Shown here one piece after another: positions 60,901-64,000 of a DNA stretch of 64,000 bases. The position numbers were made by a program, and so were the translations under genes. How positions within the stretch are numbered: the first letter of the stretch is position 1; each line of letters opens with the position of its first letter. The notes beneath the pieces were generated by a model. It made no database searches. It had not been told where the DNA came from and saw only the letters and a program-made list of their open reading frames with translations. Source of the DNA: Vitellaria paradoxa (Eukaryota; Streptophyta; Magnoliopsida; Ericales; Sapotaceae); the NCBI GenBank assembly GCA_019916065.1, contig CM034239.1, forward strand, positions 45,710,663 through 45,774,662, in the 5' to 3' direction.

Positions 60901-62950
60901 AAGGGAATTTTCTATTTTAATTTTTATTAAATTCAAGTAAATATTTAATTGTTTGTATATCTTTTCATGTATGCATATTTTGATGTTATTCCAATGCTTC
61001 CTAATCCAAAATTTCTCAGGACTTTGGTAGCCATATTGTTACATATTAGCAGCAGCCCCCCCCCCCCAAAAAAAAAACCCAAAAAAAAAAATAATAATAA
61101 TATCAATAATGGGAAAAGGGCATTTTTCAGCGGGCTGTTAGTAAAAAATTAACCCAAATAAATAATTAAAAAAAAAAAACTCTGTTTCCACCCATGTTAA
61201 CTTAATCATGCTTACACATTTCAATACATGTGTGTGTGTGTGTGTGTATAATATAAATTTGTGAAACTACTTCCTTTTTCCATTTTTCTTCGGGGCCATG
61301 CCCAAAGAAGTTCGTGCATTTTTTGGTAAGCTACACTTTGTTAGGGATATTTAGGGGGTGATCATGGGGCCCCACAAATGTGGCTTTTTAAGGGTAATAT
61401 TTTTGTGACTGATAGGTGAAGCTGCTTGATCCAAATTGCAAAATTGGTGATTTCCTACTCAAAACATTGGACCCTCCAGTTTCGGAAACTATACGTAATG
61501 CAATTATTGTTCTTCAAGAGATTGGGGCACTGTCACCTGATGAAAATCTTACTGACCTTGGGAAGAGGCTTGGTGCTCTACCAGTTCATCCATTAGTTAG
61601 CAAGATGCTTTTCTTTGCCATAATATTGAACTGCCTTGATCCAGCCTTAACATTGGCTTGTGCCAATGACTATAGAGATCCATTTACTCTCCCTATGCTT
61701 CCAGATGAAAAAAAGAGAGCTGCAGCAGCTAAATCCGAGCTGGCTTCATTGTTTGGTGGGAATAGTGACCAACTAGCAGTCGTAGCTGCATTTGAGTGCT
61801 GGAAGAATGCCAAGGAGAGAGGCCACGAAGCACGGTTTTGTTCTCAGTATTTTGTGTCCTCAGGCACTATGGTTATGCTTTCTGGGATGCGTAAGCAACT
61901 CCAAAATGAATTACGCACGCATGGGTTCATTCCCGACAATGTATCAAGCTATAATTTAAATGCACATGATCCAGGTGTACTCCATGCTGTCCTTGTTTCT
62001 GGTTTTTATCCAATGGTGGGGAGAATGTTACCACTCACCAAAAACAACAAACGGTCTATTGTGGAGACTTCTAGTGGTGATAAAGTACGAATACACTCTC
62101 ATTCCAATAACTTCAACTTATTATCTAAGAAATTTGATGGTCAACCTTTGATCATCTATGATGAGATAACCCGTGGGGATGGAGGTTTGTACATTAGGAA
62201 CTGTAGCGTTGTCGGGCCACTCCCATTATTATTACTGGCAACGGAGATTGTAGTGGCTGCTGCTAAGGACACTGATGATGGTGAAGATGAGAGTTACTCT
62301 GAAGATAGTGATGAAGATGAAAGTGATGAAGACGAATCTGAGATGCAAGATAAGTCAGATGGACGGCGTGGAGAGAAGATTATGTCTTCTCCTGCAAATG
62401 CCGTCAAGGTGGTTGTTGACCGGTGGCTTTCTTTCGAGTCAACAGCACTTGATGTTGCTCAGATATACTGCCTTAGAGAGAGACTGAATGCAGCAATCGT
62501 TTTCAAAGTGAGTTCTTGCATTATTTTTATTTCCGAGTATTACTATCAAAGCATCCATTACACCGATGCAAAAATCACCTGTATATCCCGGAACCCTTTT
62601 AGTTCCTCCTCTAAATTCTTTGGTATAATGTTTTGTAGGTTACGTATCCAGGGAAAGATCCCCCGGAGCTTTTCAGGGCTTCTACGCATGCTATAGGCAG
62701 AATCTTATCTTGTGAGGGGCTGTCAGGGATCCAATTGCCATTGGAATCCGTGGACTCATTGGCTTCTATGGTGAATGCTACTGAAATTGACCAATCAGCA
62801 CCCGGGAGGAGGGAACATATGGGTCAGAATTCAGTTGATTTTCTTAAATCACTTATTTGGGATAGTCGCTCGAGACGGAGCTCGCTTTCGAATTATCGAA
62901 ATCTATGCCACCTGTGTCGAAGGGACCAATGCGTTGGAACAGTCCATTAA
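36925..62950 (+). CDS. DEIH-box RNA helicase with R3H and ankyrin-type segments
   Basis: Fourteen exons: 36925-37090, 41124-41214, 41397-41712, 41856-41930, 42227-42271, 44516-44606, 44728-44786, 46478-46639, 48421-48473, 50262-50295, 50419-50508, 50596-51600, 61416-62507 and 62639-62950. All have GT-AG borders in phase, giving 1196 aa. A Lys/Ser-rich N-terminus precedes an R3H domain (RALVH, about residues 65-95). Helicase motifs follow: GETGCGKT near 222-229, DEIH at 336-339, SAT at 368-370 and QREGRAGR near 685-692. An ankyrin-like insert lies at about 449-529 ([28 protein letters not shown]), with HA2 and OB-fold regions and an acidic patch near 1015-1050. This architecture is that of plant DExH6/NIH, an ATP-dependent nuclear RNA helicase. 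The frame closes at 62950, but a family-like tail lies in another frame (62905-63093). Confidence 0.92.
37931..38290 (-). mobile_element. Antisense LINE 3' fragment, helicase intron 1
   Basis: Opens on the plus strand with a T run (37931-37941), i.e. a minus-strand poly(A). Upstream of it on the minus strand comes a broken frame with [12 protein letters not shown], typical of the extreme C-terminus (zf-RVT end) of plant L1-type LINE ORF2. It is severely truncated. Confidence 0.6.
38391..39060 (+). mobile_element. Internally deleted LINE remnant, helicase intron 1
   Basis: Begins with an endonuclease start, [10 protein letters not shown], followed by a stop codon, then an out-of-frame [15 protein letters not shown] segment, the signature of LINE apurinic-type endonucleases. 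The central endonuclease, reverse transcriptase and most of the C-terminus are missing. The 3' end GATTAATAAAAATTTTGC (about 39030-39047) resembles the LINE tail seen in intron 12. The frame 38459-38833 is part of this remnant, not a host gene. Confidence 0.7.
39290..39870. repeat. Possible solo LTR in helicase intron 1
   Basis: A block of unusual composition with repeated words such as CTTCTAGAAAATTCTGG, TCTAGAATTTTTCAGAACC and tandem GGATGGCGGGGATTATT. It resembles the LTRs of plant Copia-type retrotransposons. No coding part, primer-binding site or second LTR was found, so the identification is tentative. Confidence 0.3.
40303..40470 (+). mobile_element. Small TIR element, family A, helicase intron 1
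   Basis: Starts GGGTTTGTTTGGAGTAAG and ends GCCAAACGAGCCC. It contains GTTCGTAATGCGTGCAGTGA, TTGATGTGATATAAAGTTAA and AACAGAGATTTATAGA in family order. A short local duplication of GAGATAAATT and AGAGATTTTC makes it longer (168 bp) than the other copies. Confidence 0.7.
41073..41097. repeat. CTCC tetranucleotide repeat
   Basis: About six CTCC units just upstream of the acceptor of helicase exon 2. They extend the pyrimidine-rich tract of that intron. Confidence 0.85.
42875..44090 (-). mobile_element. Antisense LINE fragment, helicase intron 5
   Basis: The minus strand carries broken pieces of LINE ORF2 C-terminus in the right order. First comes a [11 protein letters not shown] region (about 43850-43900), then [13 protein letters not shown] with [15 protein letters not shown] (about 43280-43370, zinc-binding zf-RVT). 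[15 protein letters not shown] follows (about 43075-43125). Several stops and frameshifts interrupt it and the endonuclease and catalytic RT are missing. The 3' end lies near 42875. Confidence 0.75.
44815..45490 (-). mobile_element. Antisense LINE 3' fragment, helicase intron 7
   Basis: A T run at about 44827-44833 marks a minus-strand A-rich tail. Further along the minus strand, [19 protein letters not shown] (about 45440-45384) is the conserved tryptophan-rich end of LINE ORF2. There is no catalytic domain. An ATT microsatellite abuts the tail. Confidence 0.6.
45928..46066 (+). mobile_element. Small TIR element, family A, helicase intron 7
   Basis: Starts GGGGTGAGTTTGGAGTAAG and ends CAAACCAAATGGAGCC. 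It carries GTTCGTAATGCGTGCAGTGA, TTGATGTGATATAAAGTTAA and AACAGAGATTTATAGA as in the other copies. It is 139 bp. Its interior is closest to the copy at 40303. Confidence 0.7.
48003..48160. mobile_element. Possible RTE-like 3' remnant, helicase intron 8
   Basis: GTGAACCCCAACTACTTTGGGACTAATG (split here as GAACCCCAACTACTTTGG and following bases, about 48113-48140) resembles the conserved 3' end of plant RTE LINEs. The preceding GCCCTAATAAAGGAGAGGGG and GGTTGACGGTCAACA words fit repetitive DNA. No coding motif was found. Confidence 0.3.
52186..53279. mobile_element. 1.1-kb AT-rich TIR element, family B, helicase intron 12
   Basis: The left end GGGGTCCTTTGGTAATACTG pairs with a right end that reverse-complements to CAGCCCCATTTAGTAATG. 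Subterminal TTTATGTTTTCTGTT and AAACAGAAAGCATAAAC words are mirrored. The interior is almost pure A/T and consists largely of duplicated segments, including a 138-bp tandem duplication. There is no coding capacity. Confidence 0.55.
52495..52770. repeat. 138-bp tandem duplication
   Basis: CTTACTAAAAATAATTGAAT at 52495 recurs at 52633. The intervening 138 bases are copied in direct orientation with a handful of differences. Confidence 0.85.
54140..55300 (+). pseudogene. LINE ORF1 (gag-like), frame-broken
   Basis: The frames 54221-54544, 54548-54826, 54735-55094 and 55075-55302 overlap as successive pieces of one ancestral ORF1. The third piece has the pattern [16 protein letters not shown] followed by [10 protein letters not shown], as in DUF4283-containing plant LINE/gag-like proteins. 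At least two frame changes separate the pieces. Such proteins bind the element RNA. Confidence 0.65.
55956..59215 (+). pseudogene. LINE ORF2 (endonuclease and reverse transcriptase), broken
   Basis: The ATG at 55956 opens an endonuclease domain ([17 protein letters not shown]) that soon hits frame breaks. A later stretch with SRFTWSNS and SDHSPLLL (to about 56640) is the endonuclease end. The RT core includes DKAPGPNGW (about 57250-57276), [16 protein letters not shown] (about 57438-57485), a [11 protein letters not shown] block (57641 on), [11 protein letters not shown] (about 57805-57835) and the FADD catalytic box at about 57960-57971. The zf-RVT part lies at about 58990-59215 ([10 protein letters not shown]). 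At least six frame shifts or stops interrupt it. Confidence 0.85.
59860..60419. repeat. Three degenerate ~185-bp direct repeats, helicase intron 12
   Basis: Units beginning near 59871, 60041 and 60222 share a start of the form ACAAAGAAG-AAAAATTC-AGCTCAA. Each has a later TTACTTGCNGGATGAATT block (59987, 60142, and a decayed form near 60333) and a GGG(T/A)CCCAT-type end. The unit is not recognised and it lies between the LINE and the short RTE insertion. Confidence 0.5.
60435..60489 (-). mobile_element. 55-bp RTE 3'-end insertion with 15-bp TSD
   Basis: Read on the minus strand, it is CCCCACCTAGTGGGAAAAGACTT followed by seven TTGGT-type units; the first part is written here in two words, CCCCACCTAGTGGG and AAAAGACTT. 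This is the terminal 3' end of the same RTE family as 35575-35965. CTTGTAACTATGGAA is present on both sides (60420-60434 and 60490-60504), a perfect 15-bp target-site duplication. It is an extreme 5' truncation. Confidence 0.85.
60679..60700. repeat. GT microsatellite
   Basis: A short GT run in helicase intron 12. A second GT run of similar length lies at 61229-61247. Confidence 0.85.
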
Positions 62951-63093
62951 TTAGTAATATCCAGCCTCCCATTGCTTCAGCGGGCATGAATCCAAATCAG
63001 AGGTTTGCACCACGAGGTCCTAATGGAGCTGGATACCCTTATGGACCAAATGCTCGAAGGGGAGGTTCTTCGAAGCGCCAGCGTGGTTATTGA
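62905..63093 (+). other. Out-of-frame helicase C-terminal tail
   Basis: This frame encodes a Pro/Gly/Asn-rich tail ending GGSSKRQRGY. A basic KRQRG end after a Gly/Pro-rich segment is what I expect for NIH-type helicases. It is in frame +1 relative to the codon starts of the preceding exon (62639 frame), and the frame is open back only to a TAG at 62863-62865. No GT-AG intron small enough joins them. It therefore looks like the original C-terminus displaced by a net one-base loss between about 62862 and 62920, either real or a sequencing error. Confidence 0.6.
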
Positions 63094-64000
63094 TCTTGAC
63101 AGGGATTGGATTTGTTTGGTTTATTGAAATTGGAAAGGACATGGATGGGATGGAGTTGAGATCTAAATTTTCATTACTGTAGACAATTCCTCAAATCAGG
63201 GTGGATCTGCCTTTGACCATGCATATTGTACAAGGGCACGGGAAAGTCAACTCCAATGGAGTTAAATTAGGAAATGTTTCTGAGCAATAGTGATATTATG
63301 AATTGCTTTAATTTCTGATAAGCAATGTCTCCTGCTGTTATTACAAGCTTTAGGGATGTTCCTGTCCCCTGAGTTTGGCAGAGAGAAAAAGGGAGGAATT
63401 GTGGATTCTGCTGGTCGGGGTGCTGCCCAAAGTGGTGGGACAATTTGACTTCTTTTTTACCCAGTAACAGAAGGCAGTGCTGGTGGTTGGTGCTGATGGA
63501 CCTGTGGCACATTCTTTTTGGTGCACAAGTATGTCTGTCAAAAGGACTGCTAAATGTTATACGTATTATGTTTATTAATGCAGGAGATGCAAAATATGTG
63601 AAGCCTTCTTTGCGCAATGATTGTGCATGTGAAGGTGCCATGAACATGCATGGTGGTAATTTGAAAGAAACAATTACAGCAGATTGGTTGAGCATTATGA
63701 GGGGGAGGAATATATATTGTTTTCTAATTTGTTTCCAGTTTTTTTTTTTTTTTTCCTTCCCCCTCCTTTATGAATGCATGGATGGATGTATGAATGTCAC
63801 ACTCACGCACACATATATATGGCTTATTTTTTAAAGTTTTCGTGTATGAAATGTGATTGAATTGTATTTATGTAAAAAAAAAAAAAACACTTTTCATGGA
63901 AGGATCTGATCAAATTTTGTTTAAATTCACAAATCCAAGGATTGGTAGGGTGAGCATACCGTTTTTTCGCAAAAATAAAACCGGATCGAAATTTTTGAAG
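63094..64000. other. Helicase 3' UTR and flank
   Basis: About the first 600 bases are unique, GC-moderate sequence typical of a 3' UTR. Frames at 63267-63695 (-) and 63445-63834 (+) overlap each other and show no family resemblance. From about 63735 on there are T and A runs and a GGATG/TGAATG short repeat. The last 60 bases (GGTGAGCATACCG onward) may begin a further repeat that continues beyond the window. Confidence 0.5.

Noticed and set aside
62905..63093. Separate 62-residue gene after the helicase
   Set aside because: The sequence is better explained as the displaced C-terminal tail of the helicase; it has no own promoter or 5' region.
63267..63695. 142-residue minus-strand frame in the helicase 3' flank
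   Set aside because: It has no family resemblance, overlaps another long frame on the opposite strand, and lies in the probable 3' UTR.

Overview
The window is nuclear DNA of a flowering plant, most likely a woody dicot-type angiosperm. It carries split genes with GT-AG introns, plant-only gene families (a photosystem II extrinsic protein with a chloroplast/thylakoid transit peptide, an RTNLB reticulon), very AT-rich spacers and dense debris of LINEs, SINEs, a CACTA element and small TIR elements. The species cannot be named from the sequence alone.

Layout: (1) 984-1148 (-), a small single-exon candidate gene for a 54-residue acidic-tailed peptide with a TATA box upstream. (2) 3972-7025 (-), with a 5' UTR exon near 8549-8693, a reticulon-like ER membrane-shaping protein of 244 aa. 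(3) 9-15 kb, a gene-free repeat zone containing an hAT-like element and a complete 2.04-kb non-autonomous CACTA element with a 3-bp target duplication. (4) 16150-19027 (+), PsbP (oxygen-evolving enhancer 2), four coding exons, 266 aa, behind a G-box and I-box. (5) 20573-28742 (-), cofactor-independent phosphoglycerate mutase, nine coding exons, 559 aa, convergent with PsbP. (6) 28.8-36.6 kb, a repeat-filled spacer. (7) 36925-62950 (+), a 26-kb gene for a DEIH-box RNA helicase with R3H domain and ankyrin-type insert (DExH6/NIH type), 14 coding exons. Its introns carry five LINE-derived segments, including a nearly full-length LINE of about 5.9 kb in the 9.8-kb intron 12. (8) 63.1-64 kb, 3' flank.

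Exon joins were derived by hand by matching reading frame, GT-AG borders and family similarity; all joins in the three large metabolic/helicase genes and the reticulon are phase-consistent. The genes are ordinary housekeeping genes of unrelated function (ER shape, photosynthetic oxygen evolution, glycolysis, RNA remodelling) and do not form a pathway. PsbP and a NIH-type helicase are also neighbours in Arabidopsis (AT1G06680 and AT1G06670 from memory), which suggests old microsynteny.

No convincing new biological system was found. The most interesting items are the apparent one-base frame break at the helicase C-terminus, the unidentified small gene at the left end, the CACTA element, a 55-bp RTE insertion with a perfect 15-bp target duplication, and a small TIR family present at least four times, three of them inside introns.
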